Assembly: GCF_024462815.1 (NCBI RefSeq)
Contig: NZ_JANGCG010000007.1
Span: forward strand, 62,001-126,000
Reading direction: 5' to 3'
DNA: 64,000 nt
Source: Gemmiger formicilis
GTDB taxonomy: Bacteria > Bacillota > Clostridia > Oscillospirales > Ruminococcaceae
Position 1 is the stretch's first letter, and each line of letters opens with the position of its first letter. This document shows, piece after piece, positions 44,231 to 52,141 of this stretch. The notes under the pieces were generated by a model. The model was not told the origin of the DNA. It did not search any database and saw only the letters and a list, made by a program, of their open reading frames with translations. The position numbers were made by a program, and so were the translations under genes.

Positions 44231-44251
44231 TTCCGTCCTCTTTTCATTGAA

Positions 44252-44575
44252 TCAGTCCTTGGTGTACGTTACACTTTCGCCATCTTTTGACAATGTGATT
44301 TTATTTCCGTTTTTAGAAAAGTCATAGGCTTCCGAGATAGCACCCAAATAGAAACGGAGCTTTCCGTCCTCAATTTTATATGTGATGCCAAGGGTATCGT
44401 TATAATCGCAATCTCCGTCGCTTTCAAAGTTCAGCGTTTTGGGGAAATTGTATGTCGATACATCGGCTGTATAGTGTCCGTTCAGCGTTTTGGTTCCACT
44501 GCACCCGACAAGACCGACAAGCAAAAGAGCCGCAAGTGACGAGGAAATTGCCGCTTTTACATTTTTGCAAATCAT
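44252..44575 (-). CDS. Small lipoprotein (107 residues)
   Basis: The signal peptide ends in LVGLVGC, giving a short mature lipoprotein. It has a single lipocalin/DUF5640-like beta pattern: GHYTADVSTYNFPKTLNFES, a hydrophobic strand KLRFYLGAI, and NGNKITLSKDGESVTY. ATG 44575 has GGAGG 5 bases upstream; a GTG at 44587 would include the ribosome-binding site itself. It is AT-rich like the following gene and probably forms an operon with it. Function unknown. Confidence 0.7.
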   Translation of the reverse strand: MICKNVKAAISSSLAALLLVGLVGCSGTKTLNGHYTADVSTYNFPKTLNFESDGDCDYNDTLGITYKIEDGKLRFYLGAISEAYDFSKNGNKITLSKDGESVTYTKD

Positions 44576-44630
44576 GATAACCTCCACAAATAAATACTAA
44601 AAGTGCGAATAACGCGCTCACAACAACTAA

Positions 44631-44659
44631 AGTATATATTTACGCGACAATAAAGTCAA
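44631..44659 (-). promoter_or_regulatory. Promoter for the lipoprotein pair
   Basis: On the minus strand TTGACT, a 17-base spacer and TATACT, about 55 bases before the first lipoprotein. Confidence 0.8.
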
Positions 44660-44684
44660 TAGTCTGTTCAAAGGCGGAAAGAAT

Positions 44685-44707
44685 ATTTATAGACTATATC
44701 TATAAAT
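44685..44707. promoter_or_regulatory. 9-bp inverted-repeat operator
   Basis: ATTTATAGA-CTATA-TCTATAAAT is a perfect inverted repeat in the divergent intergenic region. It overlaps a possible -10 (TATAGA, 17 bases after TGTTCA) of the XRE gene and lies just upstream of the lipoprotein promoter. It is a good candidate for the XRE protein's own binding site. Confidence 0.7.
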
Positions 44708-44719
44708 AGGGGTGATACT

Positions 44720-45052
44720 TTGAACAATATGACGAAAGAACTGGGAAAACGGATTCGCACAGAACGCATAGACAAAAAAATGACACAGGAAGAATTGGCA
44801 GAGCGTGCGGGCTTGCACCCAACTTACATCGGGCAGGTAGAACGCGGAGAGAAGAGCCTGACGATTACCAGCCTTGAAAAAATTGTGGAGGGGCTGGGAA
44901 TCTCTTTTTCTGATTTGTTTGAGAATATTCAGCCACCGACAAAGCCGACCAGTTTTGCGATGCGATGCTATGATAAAATCAACAGTTACCCGCAGGAAAA
45001 GCAAAAGCAGTTTTACGAATTACTTTGCGCAGTTGAAAAATTGATGCAGTAA
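44720..45052 (+). CDS. XRE-family transcriptional regulator
   Basis: A 110-residue protein with a Cro/CI helix-turn-helix: MTQEELAERAGLHPTYIGQV near residues 20-39. A short C-terminal helical tail follows (about 75-110) that could dimerise. The start is TTG 44720 behind AGGGGTG; ATG 44729 is the alternative. It is divergent from the two lipoproteins, and a perfect inverted repeat lies in its promoter. Likely autorepressor and possible controller of the lipoproteins. The AT-rich base use matches theirs. Confidence 0.85.
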   Translation: MNNMTKELGKRIRTERIDKKMTQEELAERAGLHPTYIGQVERGEKSLTITSLEKIVEGLGISFSDLFENIQPPTKPTSFAMRCYDKINSYPQEKQKQFYELLCAVEKLMQ

Positions 45053-45138
45053 TGACCGGCAGCGGTGGGGCACAGAGGGAGCAGCCGCATTTTATAGGGG
45101 ACATCCTGTGGAAAAATGCGCCGTTTAGTCAATGCTTT

Positions 45139-45162
45139 GTTCCTTCTTTGCAAAGAAGGAAC
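45139..45162. repeat. 24-bp perfect palindrome
   Basis: GTTCCTTCTTTG followed directly by its inverse CAAAGAAGGAAC, 87 bases after the XRE gene. No loop or T tail exists, so it is not a clear terminator. It could be a binding site or a repeat-family member. Confidence 0.6.
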
Positions 45163-45221
45163 CGAAGAAATTCCAAAATTAGATAAAAACACAGTTTTAC
45201 ACAAATTTAATGGCGTACCCT

Positions 45222-45250
45222 TTGCGCCGCGCGCATATTTATGCTATAAT
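45222..45250 (+). promoter_or_regulatory. Promoter for the CNNM/CorC gene
   Basis: TTGCGC, a 17-base spacer and TATAAT, 57 bases before the start codon. Confidence 0.8.
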
Positions 45251-45306
45251 ATCTAAAATGTGCTATTGCACATAAATTTAATAAAGAAAGAGTTGATAGT
45301 TCCCCA

Positions 45307-46578
45307 ATGGACGATGGCAGTATATTTATGATCGTCGCACTGATAATCCTGATCGGTTTGTCTGCGTTTTTCTCGGCGGCAGAGACAGCGTACAATTCGC
45401 TGAATGAGATCCGCCTGCGGAGCAAGGCGGAGGACGGTGACGCAAAAGCGGCGCATACGCTCGCACTGGTCGAGCGCTACGACAGCCTGCTCAGCACCAT
45501 TCTGATCGGTAACAACATTGTGAATATCGGTGCGTCCTCTCTTGCCACCGTGCTGTTTACCCGCCTTGTCGGCGGTGTTTACGGCCCTACCGTCTCAACG
45601 ATCGTCATGACCCTGCTGGTCCTGACCTTTGGCGAGATCACCCCCAAGAGCATGGCCAAGGAAATGCCCGAAACGCTGGCCATGAGCTTTGCCCCCGTGC
45701 TCAGTGCGCTGGTCACGATTTTTACACCGCTGAACGCCCTGTTCGGTGCGTGGAAAAAGTTCCTTGCCAAGCGGTTTGACACCGGCGAGAAGGACACCAT
45801 CACCGAAGGCGAGCTGGTCACGATGGTCAGCGAGGCCGAGAAGGACGGCGAGCTGACCAACCGCGAGAGCGAGCTGATTCGCAGCGCCATCGAGTTCGAC
45901 GATGTGGAGGCGCAGGATGTGCTGACCCCCCGCGTGGACGTGGTAGCCGTTGCGGATGATACCCCGATGGACGAGGTGGTCGAGCGCTTTGCCGAAAGCG
46001 GCTACTCCCGCCTGCCGGTCTACCATGACACCATCGACAACATCATCGGTGTGGTGCATGAGAAGGACTGCTTTGCGGCCCTGCAGAAGCACGATAAGAA
46101 CGTGAAGCTGGAGGACCTCATCGGCCCGACGCTGTACACCACCAGTGTGACCCAGATTTCCGCGCTGCTGCGCACCCTGCGGGAGAGCAAGCATCATATG
46201 GCCGTGGTGGTTGACGAGTACGGCGGCACCGCGGGCATCATCACGCTGGAGGACATTCTGGAGGAGCTGGTCGGCGAAATCTGGGATGAGCACGATGACG
46301 TGGTGGAGGATGTCCGCCAGCAGTCGGACGGCAGTTGGCTTGTCTCCGGCAGCGCCAGCGTGGACGATACCGCCGAGGAGCTGGGCATCAAGGACGATGA
46401 GGAGATTGATGCCGTTGCTATCGGCGGGCTGGTGCAGGAAAAGCTCAGCCGTCTGCCCAAGGTAGGGGATAAGTTCGTCTGGGGCAGCTTTGACGGAACG
46501 GTCACACGCGCTACCAACCGCCGTGTGCAGGAGGTACGCCTGACCCCGCGCAAGATTGCCGACGAAGCCGAAAAGTAA
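45307..46578 (+). CDS. CNNM/CorC (hemolysin C-like) transporter
   Basis: The 423-residue protein has an N-terminal DUF21/CNNM membrane domain (about 1-190, with FFSAAETAYNSLNE in helix 1). A pair of CBS domains follows (about 205-325, GYSRLPVYHDTIDNIIGVV and VVDEYGGTAGIITLEDILEE), then a C-terminal CorC_HlyC domain. Family members export or regulate Mg2+ and other divalent cations; the CBS pair senses ATP-Mg. It has its own promoter and terminator. 'Hemolysin' naming is historical; no toxin feature is seen. Confidence 0.93.
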   Translation: MDDGSIFMIVALIILIGLSAFFSAAETAYNSLNEIRLRSKAEDGDAKAAHTLALVERYDSLLSTILIGNNIVNIGASSLATVLFTRLVGGVYGPTVSTIVMTLLVLTFGEITPKSMAKEMPETLAMSFAPVLSALVTIFTPLNALFGAWKKFLAKRFDTGEKDTITEGELVTMVSEAEKDGELTNRESELIRSAIEFDDVEAQDVLTPRVDVVAVADDTPMDEVVERFAESGYSRLPVYHDTIDNIIGVVHEKDCFAALQKHDKNVKLEDLIGPTLYTTSVTQISALLRTLRESKHHMAVVVDEYGGTAGIITLEDILEELVGEIWDEHDDVVEDVRQQSDGSWLVSGSASVDDTAEELGIKDDEEIDAVAIGGLVQEKLSRLPKVGDKFVWGSFDGTVTRATNRRVQEVRLTPRKIADEAEK

Positions 46579-46591
46579 ATACTAAAACAGA

Positions 46592-46622
46592 GCCCACGCC
46601 ACAGACGGTGTGGGCTTTTGTT
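46592..46622 (+). terminator. Terminator after the CNNM/CorC gene
   Basis: GCCCACGCC pairs with GGTGTGGGC (one G-T type mismatch), followed by TTTTGTTT. Confidence 0.85.
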
Positions 46623-46886
46623 TGGGCAGGGGAGGGGCTGTTGCCCGATAAAACACCCCGCAAAAACTGCGCGCAAACCGGCAGATGCAAAATTTTTGTA
46701 AATTCGGCCTAAAATTTTGCTGTTGGCGGCGGCTGGAATGGGTAAAGCGCGGAAAATGTCGAAAAAACTGAAATTCTTGCCTTGCAGGGCTGATTTTATT
46801 TTGCCGCTGTGCTACAATACTAATAAATGGGGCGGTGTGCCCCTGTAAAGCAAGACAACACAAGATGGAAGTAAGGAGTACCTGTA

Positions 46887-48056
46887 ATGGCTGAACAGAA
46901 TCTTGGCCCGCGTGATTTCTTTGTCAAGGAGGATGCGATTGCCGATCTCGGTCTGATCGCCTGCCCCGGTGCAGAAGAGCTCTGCAAGCTCGTGGACAGT
47001 CACCTTGTCCGCTGGGCACGTGAAATCGGCAATGATGTTGACACCTTCATCATCCCCTCCGACTGCCCGCGTTTCCAGTCCGGCGATGCAAAGGGCCTTG
47101 TCAAGGCCCCTACCCGCGGTGATGACCTGTACATCTTCGTCGATCCGGGCAACTACAGCGTCACCTATCAGCTGTTCGGGTATGAGAACCACCTCTCCCC
47201 GGATGACCACTTCCAGAACCTGATGCGCCTGATTCAGGCTGTGGCCGGCCGTGCCCACCGCATCAGCGTCATTATGCCCAGCCTGTACGGCGGCCGCCAG
47301 CATCGCCGCGTCAGCCGCGAGAGCCTGGACTGCGCCTTTGCCCTGCAGCAGCTGCGCGATGTCGGCGTCAAGAACATCATCACCTTTGACGCCCATGACC
47401 CCCGCGTTATGAACGCTGTGCCCACCATGAGCTTTGACAACGTCATGCCCACCTATCAGGTGCTCAAGTGCCTGCTGCACCATGTGCCCGATGTCTCCTT
47501 CCACAAGGACAACTTTATGATTGTCTCCCCGGACGAGGGCGCCATGAACCGCAATATGTACTATTCCAGCGTGCTGGGCTGCAACCTGGGTATGTTCTAC
47601 AAACGCCGCGACTACAGCCGCATCGTCAACGGCCGCAACCCCATCGTGGCCCATGAGTATCTGGGCGAGAGTGTCGAGGGCAAGGACGTGTTCATTGCCG
47701 ACGACATCATTGCCTCCGGCGAGTCCATGCTGGACATTGCCTACGAGCTGAAGATGCGCGGTGCCCGTAACATCTTTACCTGCTGCACCTTCCCGCTGTT
47801 CACCGCCGGTTTGGACAAGTTCGACAAGGCCTACAATGACGGCATCATCAAGGCTGTGCTGGGCACGAACCTGACCTACCGCAAGCCGGAGCTGCTGGAG
47901 CGCGAGTGGTACTATGACGTGGATGTCTCCAAGTACACGGCCTACTTCATCGCTGCCATCAACCATGACAAGAGCGTTTCCTCTATCATCGACCCGATGA
48001 CGAAGATTCGCGCTCTGCTGGACAAGCACGGCATCCCGATGGGCGGCCAGCAGTAA
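46887..48056 (+). CDS. Ribose-phosphate pyrophosphokinase, long divergent form
   Basis: The 389-residue protein has the PRPP-synthetase layout. The PRPP-binding loop appears as IADDIIASGESML, the nucleotide motif as FDAHDPRVMNAVP, and the flexible loop as SLYGGRQHRR, with VSPDEGAMNR between. It is about 70 residues longer than classical PrsA, with an extended C-terminus (YYDVDVSKYTAYFIAAIN). It probably makes PRPP from ribose-5-phosphate and ATP for nucleotide synthesis. Typical motifs are changed in detail (DLHA-Q is FDAHD), so it belongs to a separate clostridial subfamily. Confidence 0.85.
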   Translation: MAEQNLGPRDFFVKEDAIADLGLIACPGAEELCKLVDSHLVRWAREIGNDVDTFIIPSDCPRFQSGDAKGLVKAPTRGDDLYIFVDPGNYSVTYQLFGYENHLSPDDHFQNLMRLIQAVAGRAHRISVIMPSLYGGRQHRRVSRESLDCAFALQQLRDVGVKNIITFDAHDPRVMNAVPTMSFDNVMPTYQVLKCLLHHVPDVSFHKDNFMIVSPDEGAMNRNMYYSSVLGCNLGMFYKRRDYSRIVNGRNPIVAHEYLGESVEGKDVFIADDIIASGESMLDIAYELKMRGARNIFTCCTFPLFTAGLDKFDKAYNDGIIKAVLGTNLTYRKPELLEREWYYDVDVSKYTAYFIAAINHDKSVSSIIDPMTKIRALLDKHGIPMGGQQ

Positions 48057-48065
48057 TAGTATTTT

Positions 48066-48095
48066 TTCGGCCCGCTATGGCGGGCCGAATTTTGT
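48066..48095 (+). terminator. Terminator after the PRPP-synthetase gene
   Basis: TTCGGCCCGC-TATG-GCGGGCCGAA is a 10-bp stem followed by TTTTGTT. Confidence 0.93.
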
Positions 48096-48123
48096 TGCAG
48101 GAACAGGGCTTTTCGTATATAAT
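48095..48123 (+). promoter_or_regulatory. Promoter for the murD operon
   Basis: TTGCAG, a 17-base spacer and TATAAT, 36 bases before the murD start. Its -35 begins at the very end of the preceding terminator. Confidence 0.82.
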
Positions 48124-48158
48124 GAAAAGAAGAATAATTCAGCAGGGGAGAGATTTTT

Positions 48159-49556
48159 ATGCTGCCAATCGAACGGCTGCAAGAGCTTATCCGTGGTAAG
48201 AAGGTTGCCTTTATCGGCGCGGGCGTCAGCCACAAGCGCTGCATTGAGCAGTTTGTGGAGCTGGGCGCACAGGTCACGCTCTGTGACCAGAAAAAGAGCG
48301 TTGAGGAGTTTGGCGACTACGCCGACACGCTGCGCCGCCTGAACGTGGCCCTGAGTCTGGGCGAGCATTACACCGACGGCTTTGCGGGGCAGGACATCAT
48401 TATGCGCACGCCGGGCTATGAGTATTACAAGCCTGCGCTGCAGGCTGCCTTGCAGGCAGGCACCAAGGTCACCAGCGAGGTGGAACTGTTCTTTGAATAC
48501 TGCCCCTGTGAGATTGTGGCCGTGACCGGCTCTGACGGCAAGACCACCACCACCACCCTGATTGCCAAGATGTTCGAGGCCGCGGGCCGCAAGGTATTTC
48601 TGGGCGGCAACATCGGCGCGGCGCTGCTGCCCCAGCTGGCGGACGTGACGCCGGACGCGGTGGCGGTTGTAGAGCTGTCCAGCTTCCAGCTCATCAGTAT
48701 GCGCCGCAGCCCGAAGGTGGCCGTTGTGACCAACGTCACGCCGAACCACCTTGACCACCACAAGGATATGCAGGAGTACATTGACGCCAAGCGGAACATT
48801 CTGCTCTGGCAGGAGCCGCCCTGCCGCGCCGTGCTGGGCCTTGAAAATGACATTTCCCGCGCCATGCAGAGCGACTGCAAGGGCGAGCAGGTCTGGTTCA
48901 CCCGCCTGCATGAGACCGACAACGGTGCCTTCCTGCGTGAGAGCGATGACACCCTCTGCTACGCCGAGAACGGCACTGTGACGCCGATTCTGCCCCGCGC
49001 CGAGGTCAAGCTGCGCGGCCTGCACAATGTGGAAAACCTGCTGGCCGCCTGTGCCGCCGTCTGGGGCCGTGTGCCGGTGGAGGTCATGCGTCAAGTCGGC
49101 TCCACCTTCACTGGTGTGGAGCACCGCATTGAGCCGGTGCGCACGCTGGACGGCGTGACCTACTACAACGATTCGATTGCCTCCAGCCCCACGCGCACGA
49201 TTGCGGGTCTGCGCAGCTTCAACCAGAAGATCATCCTGATTGCGGGCGGCTATGACAAGAAGATCCCCTATGAGCCGCTGGCCCCGGAGATCCTTGCCCA
49301 CGTCAAGACGCTGGTGCTGATGGGTGCCACCGGCCCCCGCATTGAGAAGGCTGTCCGTGAGTGCGCGGGATTTGCAGAGTGTGGCCTGACCATCCTGCAC
49401 GCCGATACGATGCAGCACGCGGTCGAGCTGGCCCGCGGTGCGGCCCAGCCCGGCGATGTGGTCAGCCTGTCGCCTGCGTCCGCGTCCTTTGATATGTACC
49501 CGAACTTTGAGGTCCGCGGCCGCGACTACAAGAAGATTGTGAACGCGCTGCAATGA
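48159..49556 (+). CDS. murD: UDP-N-acetylmuramoyl-L-alanine--D-glutamate ligase
   Basis: The 465-residue cytoplasmic ligase adds D-Glu to UDP-MurNAc-L-Ala in peptidoglycan synthesis. It shows the Mur ATP loop VTGSDGKTTTT (near residue 126), TNVTPNHLDHHKDMQEYIDA, and the late block YYNDSIASSPTRTIAG. Length is normal. It is coupled to the next gene by a 4-base ATGA overlap. No other mur genes are here, which is unusual because murD commonly lies in a dcw cluster. Confidence 0.96.
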   Translation: MLPIERLQELIRGKKVAFIGAGVSHKRCIEQFVELGAQVTLCDQKKSVEEFGDYADTLRRLNVALSLGEHYTDGFAGQDIIMRTPGYEYYKPALQAALQAGTKVTSEVELFFEYCPCEIVAVTGSDGKTTTTTLIAKMFEAAGRKVFLGGNIGAALLPQLADVTPDAVAVVELSSFQLISMRRSPKVAVVTNVTPNHLDHHKDMQEYIDAKRNILLWQEPPCRAVLGLENDISRAMQSDCKGEQVWFTRLHETDNGAFLRESDDTLCYAENGTVTPILPRAEVKLRGLHNVENLLAACAAVWGRVPVEVMRQVGSTFTGVEHRIEPVRTLDGVTYYNDSIASSPTRTIAGLRSFNQKIILIAGGYDKKIPYEPLAPEILAHVKTLVLMGATGPRIEKAVRECAGFAECGLTILHADTMQHAVELARGAAQPGDVVSLSPASASFDMYPNFEVRGRDYKKIVNALQ

Positions 49557-50338
49557 TTCAGTCGGTCACAACCCCGGCACAGCGGGCAGAGTTTTTACGC
49601 CGCATAGCCGGTAAGCCCTATTTTGAGGCTGTGTTGGGCACACACCTTGCGCTGTTTGGGGCGCACCCCGCCAGTGGCTGGGTGTTCTATCTGCTGCCCG
49701 GCACGGCGGTGCTGGAGCTGCGCGGCGGCAGCGGGGTGCTCTGTGGGGCGCTGCCCGGCGGGGAGGAGGGCGAGACCGCCCGCGAGGAGCTGAGCGGCTT
49801 TCTGCGCTTCCTGCACGCGGATACCCTGCGCACCGAGCAGCCGCTGGCGCTGGACGGCTGGCGGCCTGCCGCGCCGCTGACGCTGTGGGAGCTGCCCCAA
49901 GGCCGCGCCCTGCCGCAGCCGCCCGCACCCCCGGCGGAGCTGGTGCTCGACAAGGCTCCCTCTATGCTGCCGGTCAGCCGTCTGGTATTTGCCGACAGTG
50001 ACGCAGAGGCCGACGAATTTTACTCGGCGGCCTGCACCGCGCTGGCCCACGGCGTGGGGCAGTGCCGCGCCCTGTTGCACGGCAGCCGGCCAGTCTGCAC
50101 CGTGGGCTGCTATGAGCAGAGCGAGAATGAGAGCTATATGGCGGCGGGCGTGACCGCGCCGGACTGGCAGGGCAGGGGACTGGCCCGCTGGCTGATTGTT
50201 GGCCTTGCCAACGAGCTGGCCGCACGGCGCACCGTCCGGTTTGCCTGCTTCCCGGAGCTCTGCGGCTTTTACAGCCAGCTAGGATTTATACAAAACGGAA
50301 AAATACAATATTATACTACAGATTGGACTATAGAATGA
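49553..50338 (+). CDS. GNAT family N-acetyltransferase
   Basis: A 261-residue protein with a divergent N-terminal half and a C-terminal GNAT fold. The acetyl-CoA-binding loop is visible as APDWQGRGLARWLIVGLANE near residues 202-221. The acceptor is unknown. Both ends overlap neighbours (ATGA with murD and with the PLP lyase gene), so the three are expressed together. A role in modifying an amino acid or wall precursor is possible but not shown. Confidence 0.82.
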   Translation: MIQSVTTPAQRAEFLRRIAGKPYFEAVLGTHLALFGAHPASGWVFYLLPGTAVLELRGGSGVLCGALPGGEEGETAREELSGFLRFLHADTLRTEQPLALDGWRPAAPLTLWELPQGRALPQPPAPPAELVLDKAPSMLPVSRLVFADSDAEADEFYSAACTALAHGVGQCRALLHGSRPVCTVGCYEQSENESYMAAGVTAPDWQGRGLARWLIVGLANELAARRTVRFACFPELCGFYSQLGFIQNGKIQYYTTDWTIE

Positions 50339-51597
50339 TTGAACAATTTTACAATCTGCGCCCCGAGGTGCTGGCACTGGACCGCAAGGCGCTGGAGCTC
50401 TGCCGCGCGCAGTTTGCCCACGTGGAGGAAATCCGCGACTACAACCAGCTGAAGATGCTGCGCGCCTTTACCGACTGCGGCGTGGAGGCCCGCCACTTCT
50501 GGGGTTCCAGTGGCTACGGCGTCTGGGATGACAGCCGCAACAAGCTGGAGGAAGTCTTTGCCCGCTGCATGGGCGCTGAAGCTGCGCTGGTCCGTCCCCA
50601 GTTTATGAGCGGCACCCACACGCTGACGGTGGCGCTGTTCGGCCTGCTGCGCACTGGTGACACCCTGCTGGCCGCCACCGGCCGCCCCTATGACACGCTC
50701 GAGGGCGTCATTGGCATCGGCGAGGCGGGCAAGGGCTGCGGCACCCTGCGCGAGTACGGCGTACATTATGACGAGTGCCCGCTGCTGCCGGACTTTACGC
50801 CGGACTATGACCTGATTGCCGAGAAGGCCAAAACCGCTACGGTGGTGCACATCCAGCGCAGCCGCGGCTACACCCAGCGCAACGCCTTTGACCTGGATAC
50901 GATTCAGAAGGTGGCAGACACCGCCCGCAAGGCCAACCCCAACGCGGTGATTTTTGTGGACAACTGCTACGGCGAGTTCACCCAGATTCGTGAGCCGGTG
51001 GCGGTCGGCGCGGACCTTATGGCGGGCAGCTTCATCAAGAACCCCGGCGGCGGCATCACCCCCACCGGCGGCTACATTGCGGGCCGCCGCGATCTGGTGG
51101 AAAAGTGCAGCCACCGCTTCACCGCGCCCGGCATCGGCGGCGATTTGGGCTGCACGCAGGATAGCCTGCGCGACACCTTCCTTGGCTTCTACTACGCGCC
51201 GGGTGTTGTCTGCGAGGCGCTGAAAACCGCCATCTACGCCCAGTGCCTGCTGGAGCTGGTTGGCGTGCATCCTGTGCCGCGCTACACGGCAGACCACAAT
51301 GACATTGTGACCTGCTTTGACTCCGGCAGTGCCGCCGCGCTGACCGGTTTCTGCGCGGGCATCCAGCACAACAGCCCGGTGGACAGCTTTGCCAGCCCCG
51401 AGCCCGCCGACGAGCCGGGCTACACCGACAAGGTGGTTATGGCCTCCGGCAGCTTTACCGAGGGCAGCACGATTGAAATTTCCTGTGATGGCCCGCTGCG
51501 TGCGCCCTACACCTGTTATCTGCAGGGCGGTGTCAACTTCACCGCGGGCCGCGCCGCCGTGCTGAACGCCGTGCAGAACGCGTTCTTTGCGGAGTAA
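50335..51597 (+). CDS. Methionine gamma-lyase family PLP enzyme (YnbB/'aluminium resistance'-like)
   Basis: The 420-residue fold-type I PLP enzyme belongs to the family once named aluminium resistance protein (PF06838). The PLP site includes IFVDNCYGEF with the cofactor Asp and GSFIKNPGGGITPTGGYI with the Schiff-base Lys. ATG 50335 overlaps the GNAT stop. The true substrate of this family is not established; a sulfur amino acid or other C-S or C-N substrate is likely. A REP-like repeat and terminator follow. Confidence 0.9.
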   Translation: MIEQFYNLRPEVLALDRKALELCRAQFAHVEEIRDYNQLKMLRAFTDCGVEARHFWGSSGYGVWDDSRNKLEEVFARCMGAEAALVRPQFMSGTHTLTVALFGLLRTGDTLLAATGRPYDTLEGVIGIGEAGKGCGTLREYGVHYDECPLLPDFTPDYDLIAEKAKTATVVHIQRSRGYTQRNAFDLDTIQKVADTARKANPNAVIFVDNCYGEFTQIREPVAVGADLMAGSFIKNPGGGITPTGGYIAGRRDLVEKCSHRFTAPGIGGDLGCTQDSLRDTFLGFYYAPGVVCEALKTAIYAQCLLELVGVHPVPRYTADHNDIVTCFDSGSAAALTGFCAGIQHNSPVDSFASPEPADEPGYTDKVVMASGSFTEGSTIEISCDGPLRAPYTCYLQGGVNFTAGRAAVLNAVQNAFFAE

Positions 51598-51599
51598 CC

Positions 51600-51627
51600 C
51601 CCGGGCCGGGCGTGCCTGGCCCCTACA
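51600..51627. repeat. REP-like hairpin repeat, copy 3
   Basis: Read on the minus strand it is TGTAGGGGCCAGGCACGCC followed by CGGCCC. It directly follows the PLP lyase stop codon. Confidence 0.6.
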
Positions 51628-51643
51628 GCGCACTATAAAAAAC

Positions 51644-51690
51644 AAAAACGCTCCCGCGCATCCACCAAACGATGCGCGGGAGCGTTTGTT
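51644..51690. terminator. Strong bidirectional terminator
   Basis: ACGCTCCCGCGCATC and its perfect inverse form a 15-bp stem with an 8-base loop. TTGTT follows on one side, and an A-rich tract (T-rich on the minus strand) on the other. It ends the murD operon and the convergent ireB gene. Confidence 0.93.
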
Positions 51691-51698
51691 ACAGGCTG

Positions 51699-51950
51699 TC
51701 AATGCTTCACAAAGTCGCGGACAAGCGCCTGCAGCAAATCATCACGGTCAATGCGGCGGATGATGGCGCGGGCGTTCTTGTAGGTTGTGATGTAGGTCGG
51801 ATCCTCCGACAGGATGTAGCCTACGAGCTGATTGATGGGGTTGTAGCCCTTCTCCTCCAGCGCACGGTAGACCTGCAGCACCGCCTGCTTGATTTCCATA
51901 TCACGGTCATCGCGGATAGAGAATACGGCGGTAGGTTCAGAGATCGGCAT
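51699..51950 (-). CDS. ireB: IreB family regulatory phosphoprotein
   Basis: An 83-residue protein matching IreB (UPF0297), e.g. GYNPINQLVGYILSEDPTYI and ARAIIRRIDRDDLL. In enterococci IreB is phosphorylated on threonine by the PASTA kinase IreK and limits cephalosporin resistance. Candidate Thr residues lie near the start (PTAVF) and in DPTYITTYK. The usual neighbours ruvX and alaS are absent. It is transcribed alone from a good promoter. Confidence 0.95.
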   Translation of the reverse strand: MPISEPTAVFSIRDDRDMEIKQAVLQVYRALEEKGYNPINQLVGYILSEDPTYITTYKNARAIIRRIDRDDLLQALVRDFVKH

Positions 51951-51985
51951 ATCAATTCTCCCCTTTACTGGATATTACTAGCCCT

Positions 51986-52014
51986 ATTATACTCAATAAG
52001 CGTCAAATTTGCAA
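51986..52014 (-). promoter_or_regulatory. Promoter for ireB
   Basis: On the minus strand TTGCAA, a 17-base spacer and TATAAT. Confidence 0.85.
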
Positions 52015-52079
52015 GCGGAAAACCAAGGAATTTTATACAGAAATCCAAATTTTATAAACACCCCTGCCTAAAACTGCTT

Positions 52080-52108
52080 TTGCTTTTTGGGCGGGGGTGT
52101 GCTATAAT
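52080..52108 (+). promoter_or_regulatory. Promoter for the M3 peptidase gene
   Basis: TTGCTT, a 17-base spacer and TATAAT, 33 bases before the start. It is divergent from the ireB promoter. Confidence 0.82.
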
Positions 52109-52141
52109 ACAAGAAAACTGTCCGCAAAGGAGAAACACCCT

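Noticed and set aside
44252-45052. Toxin-antitoxin pair with the XRE protein as antitoxin
   Set aside because: The neighbours are lipoproteins with signal peptides and are divergent; no toxin-type small cytoplasmic partner is present.
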